Positions 6,408-13,754 of a stretch of DNA of 14,600 nt are shown here, piece after piece (position 1 is the first letter of the stretch; every line of letters begins with the position of its first letter). The position numbers and the translations under genes are program-made. The stretch is taken from contig CAMBYA010000022.1 in NCBI GenBank assembly GCA_945872035.1, positions 1 to 14,600 of the forward strand, written 5' to 3'. The DNA comes from Rhizobium sp. Q54. Lineage in GTDB: Bacteria > Pseudomonadota > Alphaproteobacteria > SMXS01. Below the pieces are notes generated by a model, which did not search any database, was not told where the DNA came from, and saw nothing but the letters and a program-made list of their open reading frames with translations.

Positions 6408-7757
6408 TCAGGCCACCGCCGCGACGGCGGGCCGGTGGGCGAGCCAGGGCAGTTCGGCGCCGAGCGCCAGCGCAACGTTGAGACCGGAGGTGAAGGCGTC
6501 CTCGTGGAAGCCGTAGCCGAAATAACTGCCGCAGTACCAGATCCGGTCGGCGCCCTGAATCTCGGGCAGCCGCTTCTGGGCGGCGAGCGCCTTGCCGTCG
6601 AACGACGGATGGTCGTAGGTGAGGCGGGCGATGACCGCCTCATCCTTCGGCTCGTGCAGCGGGTTGAGGGTGACGAACAGCGGCACGCGCGGGTCGATGC
6701 CCTGCAACCGGTTCATCCAGTAGGTGACCGACAGCCGGCCCTCCACGTCCTCGGCACCGCTCGACAGGTAGTTCCAGCTCGACCACACGTTTCGCCGCCT
6801 GGGCATCAGCGTGCTGTCCCGGTGCAGGATGACGCCGTTCTTCTCGTAGCCGAACACGCCGAGCACCGCACTCTCCGCCGCCGTCGGCTCGGACAGCATG
6901 GCGTAGGCCTGGTCGGCATGGGCGGCGATCACCACCTGGTCGTAGATCACGCCCTCGTCGGCGTCGGTCTTGACCCGCACGCCCGCTGCTTCGCGCGTCA
7001 CCTCGCGGACCGCATGGCCGGAACGGATATCGCCCGCGAAGTCGTCGACGATGGCGCGCACATAGGCCTGGCTGCCGCCGGTGACCGTACGCCAGCGCGG
7101 CCTGCCGCTCACGGTCAGCAAACCATGCTGCTGGTAGAACCGGATGAAGGTGGCGGCCGGGAATTCCTCGATCTTGTGGACCGGCATGGACCAGATCGCC
7201 GCCGCCATCGGGTACAGGTGATTGAAGCGGAAATACTTCGAATAGCCCTGCCGGTCGAGCAGCTTGCCGAGTGTGATGCTCTCGAGGTCCTCGCGCTCCA
7301 GCAGCAGCGGCATTTCCCGGTAGAAGCGCAGCACGTCCCAGACCATGCGCCAGTAAAGCGGCCGCGCCACGTTGCGGCGCTGGGCGAACAGGCCGGCCAT
7401 GCCGGTGCCGGAATACTCCAGCTGGCCGTCGCGGATCGACACGGCGAAGGACATGTCACTGCCCGACGTGGCGACGCCCAGATGGGCGAACATGGTCACG
7501 AGGTTCGGATAGTTCACCTCGTTGTAGACGATGAAGCCGGTATCCACGGGTACGTCGCCAATCGCGGTGGGCGCGGTCATGGTATGGCTGTGGCCGCCCA
7601 GGCGACGGTCGGCCTCGTAGAGCGTGACCCGGTGGTGCTTCGACAGCACCCACGCCGCGCCGAGACCCGCCGCGCCCGACCCGATCACGGCGATGTGCTG
7701 CGGTGGCGGGGACTGCCGGATGGGAATGATATTGAGTAGTTGGCCCGTGCTTGTCAT
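6408..7757 (-). CDS. FAD/NAD(P)-binding oxidoreductase (COG2907, amine oxidase-like)
   Basis: Flavin-dependent oxidoreductase of 449 aa. The N-terminal dinucleotide-binding fold is clear: IAVIGSGAAGLGAAWVL (22-38) with the glycine pattern GxGxxG, an acidic E48 at the end of beta-2, then RRLGGHSHT (51-59). The C terminus holds the second FAD contact (RIWYCGSYFGYGFHEDAFTSGLNVALALG). The family belongs with amine oxidases and desaturase-like flavoproteins. In R. sphaeroides a flavoprotein (UfaD) is reported to desaturate the methylated fatty acid made by UfaM. This gene, beside a Cfa-like methyltransferase, could do an analogous step; that is inference. It starts 10 nt after the photolyase stop and ends 7 nt before DUF1365, so it is co-transcribed with both. 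The ribosome site is weak (AGAGA). Confidence 0.92.
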   Translation of the reverse strand: MTSTGQLLNIIPIRQSPPPQHIAVIGSGAAGLGAAWVLSKHHRVTLYEADRRLGGHSHTMTAPTAIGDVPVDTGFIVYNEVNYPNLVTMFAHLGVATSGSDMSFAVSIRDGQLEYSGTGMAGLFAQRRNVARPLYWRMVWDVLRFYREMPLLLEREDLESITLGKLLDRQGYSKYFRFNHLYPMAAAIWSMPVHKIEEFPAATFIRFYQQHGLLTVSGRPRWRTVTGGSQAYVRAIVDDFAGDIRSGHAVREVTREAAGVRVKTDADEGVIYDQVVIAAHADQAYAMLSEPTAAESAVLGVFGYEKNGVILHRDSTLMPRRRNVWSSWNYLSSGAEDVEGRLSVTYWMNRLQGIDPRVPLFVTLNPLHEPKDEAVIARLTYDHPSFDGKALAAQKRLPEIQGADRIWYCGSYFGYGFHEDAFTSGLNVALALGAELPWLAHRPAVAAVA

Positions 7758-7767
7758 ATGTCTCTAT

Positions 7768-9201
7768 TCATAGAGTAATGTCGTCGTTCATCCGGCCAAA
7801 CGCGGCCAGGGCCCGCTTGCGCGCCTCGACGTGGTCAACGATACGATCCGGATAAGACTGCCCAAGCCCCAAACCCATCGTTTCCCGTCGAGCAGGCATC
7901 ATTGTCCAAGGCTCCGCCACGTACGGATCCGGAACATTGCCCAGTTCCGGTATCCAGCGACGCACGTAACGCCCTTCAGGATCGAACTTTCGCGCCTGCA
8001 GCGCCGGGTTGAAAACCCGAAAATATGGAGCCGCATCAGTACCACAGCCGGCGACCCATTGCCAGCCGGACGAATTATTGGCGGCATCGGCGTCGACCAG
8101 CGTGTCGAGAAACCAGGCAGCGCCGAGCCGCCAGTCGAGACGCAGATCCTTGACCAGGAACGAGGCGGCGATCATGCGCACCCGGTTGTGCATCCAACCG
8201 GTGCGCCACAATTGCCGCATGCCCGCATCGACGATGGGGTATCCGGTCTCGCCCCGCTGCCACGCGCGCAGGGCCTCGTCGTCATGGTTCCAGGGGAACG
8301 CCTCGAACTCGCGCCGGAGCGGCCGGTGGGTCATTTCCGGAAAATGGTGCAGCAGGTGACACGAGAATTCGCGCCACATCACCTCTCGGAGGAATGCCGC
8401 GATGCCGGCGCCGCCCGCGTCGGGATGATCGATCGCCGCATGCCATACCTGCCGGGCGCTGACCTCGCCGAAATGCAGATGGGGCGACAGCCGGGAGGTG
8501 CCGTCGCCGGCGGGGATGTCGCGGGCATCGGCATAACCGGCCGCGGTCCGGTCGAGAAACGCCTCCAGGCGGTGCGCGGCTCCGGCCTCGCCCGGCGTCC
8601 AGCTTTCGCGCAAGCCGCCCGCCCAATCCGGCGCGGCCGGCAACAGCCCCCAGTCGGCAAGCGTGTCGCTGGCCGGCCAAAGGCCGGGCGCGGCAAGCGC
8701 GGCAGGAGCGGCGATCGGCGCGTCGGGTGCGGGCGCCTCGAGACAGGCCCTGTGAAATGGCGTGAACACGCGGTAGGGAGCGCCGGTCTGGGTCAGCACC
8801 GTCCCCGGCTCGAACAGATGGTTACCCGGAAACAGCTTCAGCCCCCCGCCCGAGTCAGTGATCAGCCGTTCGACCGCCCGCTGCCGCGGCTCGTGGGAAC
8901 GGCTGGCCAGGACTCCGCCCGCGCCGGTCTCGCGGACCAGCTGAGGCAGCACACGGGCCGCGTTCCCGCGCCGCAGGATCAACCGCGACCCCAGAGCGGC
9001 CAGCGCCTCCGCAAGCCGGTCCAGGCTGTGGTGCAGCCACCAGCGGCTGGCGGCGCCCGGCATGGCGTGGCGGTTGCCCTCATCGAACACGAACACCGGG
9101 ATGACCGGCCGGCCGCTGCGCGCCGCCATGGCGAGCGCGGGATGATCCGCGAGGCGCAGATCCGACCGAAACAGGACGATGAGAGGCGAAGACGCGGACA
9201 T
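7768..9201 (-). CDS. phrB: Deoxyribodipyrimidine photolyase (class I CPD type)
   Basis: Light-driven repair of cyclobutane pyrimidine dimers with FAD as cofactor. The 477-aa protein has the N-terminal antenna domain (PLIVLFRSDLRLADHPAL) and a full FAD domain: GTSRLSPHLHFGE (234-246), GYPIVDAGMRQLWRTGWMHNR (320-340), IAASFLVKDL and NNSSGWQW (375-382), then GTDAAPYFRVFNP. The E. coli electron-transfer tryptophans W306, W359 and W382 correspond to W304, W357 and W380, and N378 to N376, so it looks active. I chose ATG 9201; GTG 9207 in the same frame lies inside the putative -10 box. No Shine-Dalgarno sequence precedes 9201. It is the first gene of the operon photolyase, FAD oxidoreductase, DUF1365, methyltransferase. 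A photolyase gene is also a known RpoE target in R. sphaeroides. Confidence 0.95.
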   Translation of the reverse strand: MSASSPLIVLFRSDLRLADHPALAMAARSGRPVIPVFVFDEGNRHAMPGAASRWWLHHSLDRLAEALAALGSRLILRRGNAARVLPQLVRETGAGGVLASRSHEPRQRAVERLITDSGGGLKLFPGNHLFEPGTVLTQTGAPYRVFTPFHRACLEAPAPDAPIAAPAALAAPGLWPASDTLADWGLLPAAPDWAGGLRESWTPGEAGAAHRLEAFLDRTAAGYADARDIPAGDGTSRLSPHLHFGEVSARQVWHAAIDHPDAGGAGIAAFLREVMWREFSCHLLHHFPEMTHRPLRREFEAFPWNHDDEALRAWQRGETGYPIVDAGMRQLWRTGWMHNRVRMIAASFLVKDLRLDWRLGAAWFLDTLVDADAANNSSGWQWVAGCGTDAAPYFRVFNPALQARKFDPEGRYVRRWIPELGNVPDPYVAEPWTMMPARRETMGLGLGQSYPDRIVDHVEARKRALAAFGRMNDDITL

Positions 9202-9205
9202 GAAC

Positions 9206-9235
9206 ACTATACGCCCGGCACGCGGGCGCGGATCA
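9206..9235 (-). promoter_or_regulatory. Candidate RpoE (ECF) promoter of the photolyase operon
   Basis: On the minus strand, TGATCC (9235-9230), an 18-nt spacer and TATAGT (9211-9206), preceded by CG. The -35 hexamer, the spacing and the CGTAT core are the same as at the sigma-factor promoter (3008-3037). The -10 box ends only 4 nt before the photolyase ATG at 9201, so the transcript would be leaderless or nearly so. The spacer is an inverted repeat, CGCCCG (9212-9217) and CGGGCG (9223-9228); this may be chance in GC-rich DNA. Confidence 0.7.
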
Positions 9236-9253
9236 TGGGGCCTCGGGGATTCC

Positions 9254-9961
9254 CTAGCTGACGCGGTTGAATTCGATCAGTGAGCCGTCGGCGGCGGCGA
9301 TGAACTGCATCTTCACCAGTTCACCGTTATCGCCGTACCACAGGTCCAGGTCGACGGGCTTGCCGGTCTCGGCGATCACGCCGGTGATCTTGTAGCGGTG
9401 CGCGGTCACGGACGCGCCCACCGCTTCGACCTGCTCGACGCCCTGGGGCGCGATGTTGACGTCGATCGGCGAACCATACTGGGTGTTGAACCAGCGGGAT
9501 GTCGCCATCATTTCCGGACGCCAGTAGCTGGTCGGCGGCAGGGTGTCGGGCAGCACCCTTTGCTGGTCGTTGGCCTTCACCACCAGCTTGTCGTTGCCGG
9601 TCACGTGGGCGTCGACCGCCCATTCCTTGCCATTCTGCTTGGTGGCGCTCTCGAAGGCCACCATTCGGTTACCCGACCACAACTCCGTCGACCGGTGCTG
9701 GTAGCGGTAAACGGTGACGAACAGCATCTCGACCTTCAGCGCCGCGCTCACCTCGACCTCGAGCCGCTCGTCCCTGGCACGGAATTCGATCTTGTGGGCG
9801 CCGATCTGCTGGCCCTTCCGGAAGACGGCGAATTCGATGCTGCCGTCCTGCGGCACGCCCGCCCCAGTCGCGGGCGGATTGAGGCTGGCCGTGGTCGACG
9901 GCGCGGCGACGGCCAGGGCGGCTGCGATCAGAGTTGTCGCGATCGGGGCTTTCAAGCGCAT
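9254..9961 (-). CDS. Secreted DUF6134 family protein
   Basis: The 235-aa protein starts with a signal peptide (MRLKAPIATTLIAAALAVAA, then PSTTAS), so it is exported, most likely to the periplasm. The mature part reads like DUF6134: IEFAVFRKGQQIGAHKIEF, VTVYRYQHRSTELWSGNRMVAFES, TLPPTSYWRPEMMATSRWFNTQYG, and a C-terminal DLDLWYGDNGELVKMQFIA. It is beta-rich and resembles DUF3108-type periplasmic proteins. No catalytic residues are obvious and the function is unknown. I chose ATG 9961, because GGGAGA lies about 7 nt upstream and the signal peptide starts there; the frame is open to 10063 but that adds a non-hydrophobic leader. It lies 135 nt downstream of the lipid-transport operon on the same strand and might be read through from it. 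Confidence 0.82.
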   Translation of the reverse strand: MRLKAPIATTLIAAALAVAAPSTTASLNPPATGAGVPQDGSIEFAVFRKGQQIGAHKIEFRARDERLEVEVSAALKVEMLFVTVYRYQHRSTELWSGNRMVAFESATKQNGKEWAVDAHVTGNDKLVVKANDQQRVLPDTLPPTSYWRPEMMATSRWFNTQYGSPIDVNIAPQGVEQVEAVGASVTAHRYKITGVIAETGKPVDLDLWYGDNGELVKMQFIAAADGSLIEFNRVS

Positions 9962-10096
9962 CCGGCATTCTCCCAGAAGCTTAAAACACTCGCAGTCCTG
10001 GACGGGCTCCTGCGCCGCCGCCGATGGCTCGGTCGACGGGTCGCGCGCAGCGGACACTACCATGGGTCACCGCCGGCGCAAAGACGGCAGGTGGCA
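9962..10096. other. Intergenic stretch without recognised signals
   Basis: These 135 bases separate the auxiliary lipoprotein gene from the DUF6134 gene. I find the DUF6134 ribosome site (GGGAGA, near 9970) but no convincing terminator, -35/-10 pair or TGATCC motif on the minus strand. Part of it (to 10063) is open in frame with DUF6134. Confidence 0.4.
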
Positions 10097-10726
10097 TTAC
10101 CTCCGGGCGAGCTCGGCGGTGGTCCACTGGACGCTTTCGGTCAGCGCGTCGTGCACCGCCTGGTCGAACGCGGCGATGACCGCGTCGATATTCGGCGACG
10201 TCGCCTGGACCTTGGCTTCCACCACTTTCTGGCCAACGACGGCGACAGGGCCGAGCCCAACCAGGGTCAGCGCAAGGCGCACCCTGATCTGCGGGGTCGT
10301 CGCGCCCTGGAAATACTCGGCCTGGAAGTCCCGGATCTGTACCTGCAGTTCGAAGCGGGCGGGTGCGACCGCGCCACCGCGGGCCTGGGTGACCGTCTGG
10401 CCCGCGCGTTCGAACGACTCGACCAGCACGTTCTGAACCATCCCCGCCGGCCGGCCGGCCCAGCGCGCGTCGGCGAAGAACTGCAGCTCGTTCGGCGACG
10501 ACCGCCGGGCGATCAGAGTGGTGTCGAGGCCGTTCGCCGAGGTGGGATCCTCGACCAGCAGCAGCGCTCTGGTGCCCCGCGCGTCGATCGTTTCGGGCGC
10601 CGTCAGGTTGTAGAGGCCGGGCGCCGGGCCGTCATTGGGCAGCTTGATCAGTCCACCGCAGGCGCCGAGCAAGGCAGTGATCAGGACGATGGCCGCAAGG
10701 CGGCCCGTATTGCGGAGCGGCATCAT
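10097..10726 (-). CDS. ABC-type transport auxiliary lipoprotein (PqiC/ABC_trans_aux-like)
   Basis: Outer-membrane-type lipoprotein that ends the lipid-transport operon. The N terminus is a lipoprotein signal (RLAAIVLITALLGAC) with lipobox LGAC, making C23 the lipidated residue. The mature part has the features of the ABC-transport auxiliary family (PF03886): YNLTAPE near the start, ALLLVEDPTSANGLDTTLIARR, NELQFFADARWAGRPAGMVQNVLVESFERAG (about 79-109), and FELQVQIRDFQAEY (124-137). Related proteins (PqiC) accompany MCE proteins and are thought to help connect them with the outer membrane. The start overlaps the stop of the MCE gene by 4 nt (ATGA). Length of 209 aa is normal. The exact partner role here is inferred from the operon. 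Confidence 0.88.
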   Translation of the reverse strand: MMPLRNTGRLAAIVLITALLGACGGLIKLPNDGPAPGLYNLTAPETIDARGTRALLLVEDPTSANGLDTTLIARRSSPNELQFFADARWAGRPAGMVQNVLVESFERAGQTVTQARGGAVAPARFELQVQIRDFQAEYFQGATTPQIRVRLALTLVGLGPVAVVGQKVVEAKVQATSPNIDAVIAAFDQAVHDALTESVQWTTAELARR

Positions 10727-11661
10727 TGTTTGGGTGCCTCGATCTGGGGCGTCTTGGGCGGGAAAATGAATTCGGTCGGGCTGTCCTCGAGCTTCTCCAG
10801 CACGCGGTTGAGCGAGGCGGCGGCGCGCTTCGCCTCGGTGGCGAACTGGCCGATTTCCGGCAGCGCCGTCGAGGCGAAGTTGGAGATCGCCGGGCGATTC
10901 TCGCTGACCATGGCGTCCAGGTTCTTGCTGAGCTGCTCGAAGTTCTTTGCCGTCTCGCGGAAATCGGCCAGCGCGGCGGGCAGGTCGTTGGCGGAGAGGT
11001 TCTCCAGGTTGCCGGCCAGGCGGTTCACCCGTTCCATGGCCTCGCGCGCCTGGATGATCGCGACCTTGATGTCGGCGTTATTCTCGGCGACGGCGCCGCT
11101 GACGCTCTCCAGATTGCCCAGGATCGCCGACACCTTGCCGATGTTCTCGTCGCTGATCAGCTTGGCGGCCTGGTCGAGGGCGCGAATGGCCGAGGCAAGC
11201 ACCTCGGGCGCCGTCCGGAACACGCCCTGCAGGCCGGTGATGCGCGACGGAATCACCGGGTATTCCTCGCCCTCCGGAGTCGTCAGCGGCTGTCCCGGCT
11301 TGTTGTCCTTGTCCTCGTTGATGAGCTGCACGAAGGAGACGCCGGTAAAGCCCATCACTTCCAGAGTGGCGACCGTGTCGGTGGTGACCGGCGTGTTGGA
11401 GAACACGCGGATGGTCACCTTGATGCGGCTGGTCTTGACCGGATCGACCGAGATGTCGCGCACCTCGCCGACCAGCAGGCCGTTGAAGCGCACCTCGCCC
11501 GCCTTGGCGAGGCCAGTGACCGGGGTGTCGAAGTAGATGTTGAAGTGGTTGTAGTCCTTGTTGAAGTCGGCCTTCGCCGCCCAGAAGAAGAACGCGACCA
11601 GGCCGATCGACAGAGCCAGGACGACGGCACCCATGAGAACGTGATGTGCGCGGGTTTCCAT
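10723..11661 (-). CDS. mlaD: MCE (MlaD-family) phospholipid-transport protein
   Basis: Membrane-anchored periplasmic lipid-binding protein of an Mla-type transporter. Residues 8-28 form a single N-terminal membrane helix (VLMGAVVLALSIGLVAFFFW). Residues about 38-115 form the MCE domain: FNIYFDTPVTGLAKAGEVRFNGLLVGEV, with the characteristic TGVSFVQL at 106-113. After PSRITGLQGVF (138-148) comes a long helical region (about 150-295) rich in heptad-like Leu/Ala/Asn, including AENNADIKVAIIQAREAMERV. This is longer than E. coli MlaD (183 aa) and is typical of MCE proteins that build a tube or needle. It starts 9 nt after the stop of the ATPase gene and overlaps the lipoprotein gene. The name mlaD is by family; one-to-one orthology with E. 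coli is not claimed. Confidence 0.92.
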   Translation of the reverse strand: METRAHHVLMGAVVLALSIGLVAFFFWAAKADFNKDYNHFNIYFDTPVTGLAKAGEVRFNGLLVGEVRDISVDPVKTSRIKVTIRVFSNTPVTTDTVATLEVMGFTGVSFVQLINEDKDNKPGQPLTTPEGEEYPVIPSRITGLQGVFRTAPEVLASAIRALDQAAKLISDENIGKVSAILGNLESVSGAVAENNADIKVAIIQAREAMERVNRLAGNLENLSANDLPAALADFRETAKNFEQLSKNLDAMVSENRPAISNFASTALPEIGQFATEAKRAAASLNRVLEKLEDSPTEFIFPPKTPQIEAPKQ

Positions 11662-11670
11662 GTTGTTGGC

Positions 11671-12504
11671 CTATCTTTTTCCGACGCCAGCGGCCCGGGA
11701 CCGCGGGCCATGAAAATACTCGCGGATCCAGGGATGGTCGCTTTCAAGCATGTCGTCGATCGTCCCCACCAGTTTTACACGTTGGTCCGCCAGCACCGCA
11801 ATCCGGTCGCAGACCGTAACGAGCGAATCCAGATCGTGAGTGATCATCACCACGGTGAGCCCCAGCGTCTTGCGCAGATGGGCGATGAGATCGTCGAACG
11901 CCGCGGCGCCGATCGGGTCGAGGCCGGCCGTCGGTTCGTCGAGGAACAGGATTTCGGGATCCAGTGCGATGGCGCGGGCGATGCCGGCACGCTTCTTCAT
12001 GCCGCCCGACAATTCCGAGGGCAGCTTCGGCGCGGCGTCCGGCGGCAGGCCGACCATGGAGAGCTTCATGGAGGCGATCTCGTCCATCAGCTCCTGCTGC
12101 ATGTTGCGAATATGCTCGCGCATGGGCACCTGGACGTTCTGGGCCACGGTCAGCGCGCTGAACAGGGCGCCCTGCTGGAACAGCACGCCCCAGCGCTTTT
12201 CGATCCGCCGCTGCTCGAAGAACGACAGGGTGAGGAAGTCTTCGCCGAACGCCCAGACCGAGCCGGCCTGAGCCTTGTTGAGGCCGATCACGGTGCGCAT
12301 CAACACCGATTTGCCGGTGCCCGAGCCGCCGACGATGCCGATCACCTCGCCGCGATAGATGTTGAGGTCCAGGCCCTTGATGATCGGCGGCCCGCCGAAT
12401 CCGACCTCGAGCCCGCGGATGGCGATGGCCACATCCTTCAGCGTGGACTGCCGGGCGTCCTCGGGCGATTGCTGCGCCAGCCGTTCCAGATCCTCAGCGG
12501 CCAT
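11671..12504 (-). CDS. mlaF: MlaF-type ABC transporter ATP-binding protein
   Basis: ATPase that drives the Mla-type lipid transporter from the cytoplasmic face. All ABC motifs are present in the 277-aa protein: Walker A GGSGTGKS (59-66), Q-loop Q110 (GVLFQQGALFSALTV), signature LSGGM (165-169) followed by KKR, Walker B EILFLDE (184-190), D-loop AGLDP, and H-loop H223 (THD). The wording of the Q-loop block, the KKRAGIARAIALDPEILFLDEPTAGLDP stretch and the ending WIREYFHGP are typical of MlaF and its relatives. An N-terminal extension of about 25 residues precedes the ABC domain. The ATG at 12504 overlaps the permease stop by one base (TAATG). The longer open frame reaching 13566 is a shadow of the permease gene. 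Confidence 0.94.
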   Translation of the reverse strand: MAAEDLERLAQQSPEDARQSTLKDVAIAIRGLEVGFGGPPIIKGLDLNIYRGEVIGIVGGSGTGKSVLMRTVIGLNKAQAGSVWAFGEDFLTLSFFEQRRIEKRWGVLFQQGALFSALTVAQNVQVPMREHIRNMQQELMDEIASMKLSMVGLPPDAAPKLPSELSGGMKKRAGIARAIALDPEILFLDEPTAGLDPIGAAAFDDLIAHLRKTLGLTVVMITHDLDSLVTVCDRIAVLADQRVKLVGTIDDMLESDHPWIREYFHGPRSRAAGVGKR

Positions 12505-13652
12505 TACACACCGATCGTCGTAAAGAAGATGGCGAAGAACGCGTCGAGCACGATGATCATGAAGATCGATTCCACCACCGATTTGGTGGTGTGGTGGCCG
12601 ACGCTCTCGGCGCTGCCCTTGCAGGCGAGTCCCTCGTAGCAGCCGATCAGCGCGATGAGCGCACCGAAGATCGGCGCCTTGATCAGGCCGACGCCCAGAT
12701 CCCAGCCCAGGATGACGTCGTGGGTCCGCTCGAGGAACTGCATGGGCTCGATGCCCAGCGACAGCCAGCCGATCAATGCGCCGCCCAGCAGACCCATGAT
12801 ATCGGCATAGAAGGTCAGCAGCGGCATCATGATCACCAGCGCGATGAAGCGCGGCACCACCAGCGTGTCCATCGGCGAGATGGCCAGCGTGTCCATCGCG
12901 TCGATTTCCTCGTTCATCTTCATCGAGCCGATCTCGGCGGTGAACGCGCTGCCCGAGCGGCCGGCGATGATGATCGCCGACAGCAGGATGCCGAATTCGC
13001 GCAGCACCGCCGTCACCACCAGGTTGACGGTGAATATCTCCGCGCCGAACAGCCGGAGCTGGTAGGCGCCCTGATAGGCGATAACGACGCCGATCAGGAA
13101 CGATATCAGGCCGACGATCGGCATCGCGTTGAGGCCGACCAGCTCCATCTGCTTGACCGTGGCGGTCAGACGAAACCGGCGTGGGTACTTTGTATAGCGC
13201 CACAAAGTCTCCATCAGCAGCCCGACGAACGCCAGCGACGCGGTCGCCTGGCCGCCGACCCGCATGACCACCGCGCCGACATCCTCGAGCATGCGGACAA
13301 CGACGTTGGGCTCGCGCTCCTCGATCAGGCACAGCGCGTCGTTGGTCGTCGCCTGGTCGATCAGCGACATCTGCGCTTCGGTGCCGCCCTTGTATTCCAC
13401 GTCGTGTCCGGCCGCTCGCAGGTCGCGCACGGTGCGGTAGAGCAGCCAGGCGCCGGCGGTGTCGAGCCGCTCGAGCCTGTCGAGTTCGACGGTGATCGGT
13501 TCGTCCTTGCGGAAGGAGAGGGTCTTCAGGCTTTCGAACAGCGGCGGCGAATTGGTGACAATCCACGCGCCACCCGCCTGAAGCGTGGCACCGCCATCAG
13601 TCCGATTCTGCATAATCCACGGCTCGTTGCCGATAGCCGCGCGCTGCCCCAT
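12504..13652 (-). CDS. mlaE: STAS-MlaE fusion permease
   Basis: Inner-membrane permease of the Mla-type lipid transporter, 382 aa. Residues about 20-110 form a STAS (MlaB-like) domain, with ITVELDRLERLDTAGAWLLYRTV (53-75). Residues about 130-382 are the MlaE domain: LVGLNAMPIVGLISFLIGVVIAYQGAYQLRLFGA, LREFGILLSAIIIAGRSGSAFTAEIGSMKMNEEIDAMDTL (217-256, the coupling segment facing the ATPase), and five or so membrane helices ending in FFTTIGV. In E. coli, MlaB and MlaE are separate proteins; here they are fused, an arrangement known from other proteobacteria. The ATG at 13652 has a very strong ribosome site (GGGAGGG at 13662-13656), which fixes the start. It is the first gene of the operon and is divergent from the DUF924 gene. 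Confidence 0.94.
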   Translation of the reverse strand: MGQRAAIGNEPWIMQNRTDGGATLQAGGAWIVTNSPPLFESLKTLSFRKDEPITVELDRLERLDTAGAWLLYRTVRDLRAAGHDVEYKGGTEAQMSLIDQATTNDALCLIEEREPNVVVRMLEDVGAVVMRVGGQATASLAFVGLLMETLWRYTKYPRRFRLTATVKQMELVGLNAMPIVGLISFLIGVVIAYQGAYQLRLFGAEIFTVNLVVTAVLREFGILLSAIIIAGRSGSAFTAEIGSMKMNEEIDAMDTLAISPMDTLVVPRFIALVIMMPLLTFYADIMGLLGGALIGWLSLGIEPMQFLERTHDVILGWDLGVGLIKAPIFGALIALIGCYEGLACKGSAESVGHHTTKSVVESIFMIIVLDAFFAIFFTTIGV

Positions 13653-13675
13653 ATACCCTCCCGACCGTAGACCGC

Positions 13676-13705
13676 AGTATCAACGACTTGCCAGACATTT
13701 GGCAA
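13676..13705 (-). promoter_or_regulatory. Candidate promoter of the mla operon
   Basis: On the minus strand, TTGCCA (13705-13700; 5 of 6 to the housekeeping -35 box), an 18-nt spacer and GATACT (13681-13676; 4 of 6 to the -10 box). It lies about 25 nt before the strong ribosome site of the permease gene. The -35 box is one arm of an inverted repeat (13688-13705). Confidence 0.5.
13688..13705. repeat. Inverted repeat TTGCCA-N6-TGGCAA, possible operator
   Basis: Perfect 6-bp arms, TTGCCA (13688-13693) and TGGCAA (13700-13705), with a 6-nt spacer. It sits between the divergent mlaE and DUF924 genes and overlaps the proposed -35 box of the mla operon. That is a suitable place for a repressor or activator dimer. 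No regulator gene is adjacent, so the binding protein is unknown. Confidence 0.5.
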
Positions 13706-13754
13706 TGTTGTCGGTAGGCCGGTCGCGCGGCCCAGCCCAGCGAGGTGATGCCCC

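Noticed and set aside
9202..9207. GTG at 9207 as photolyase start
   Set aside because: The codon overlaps the proposed -10 box and would not be on a transcript from that promoter; ATG 9201 is next in frame.
11671..13566. Long minus-strand frame (631 codons) ending with the ATPase
   Set aside because: The upstream two thirds overlap the STAS-MlaE gene in another frame and have no domain; the ATPase starts at 12504 with TAATG coupling.
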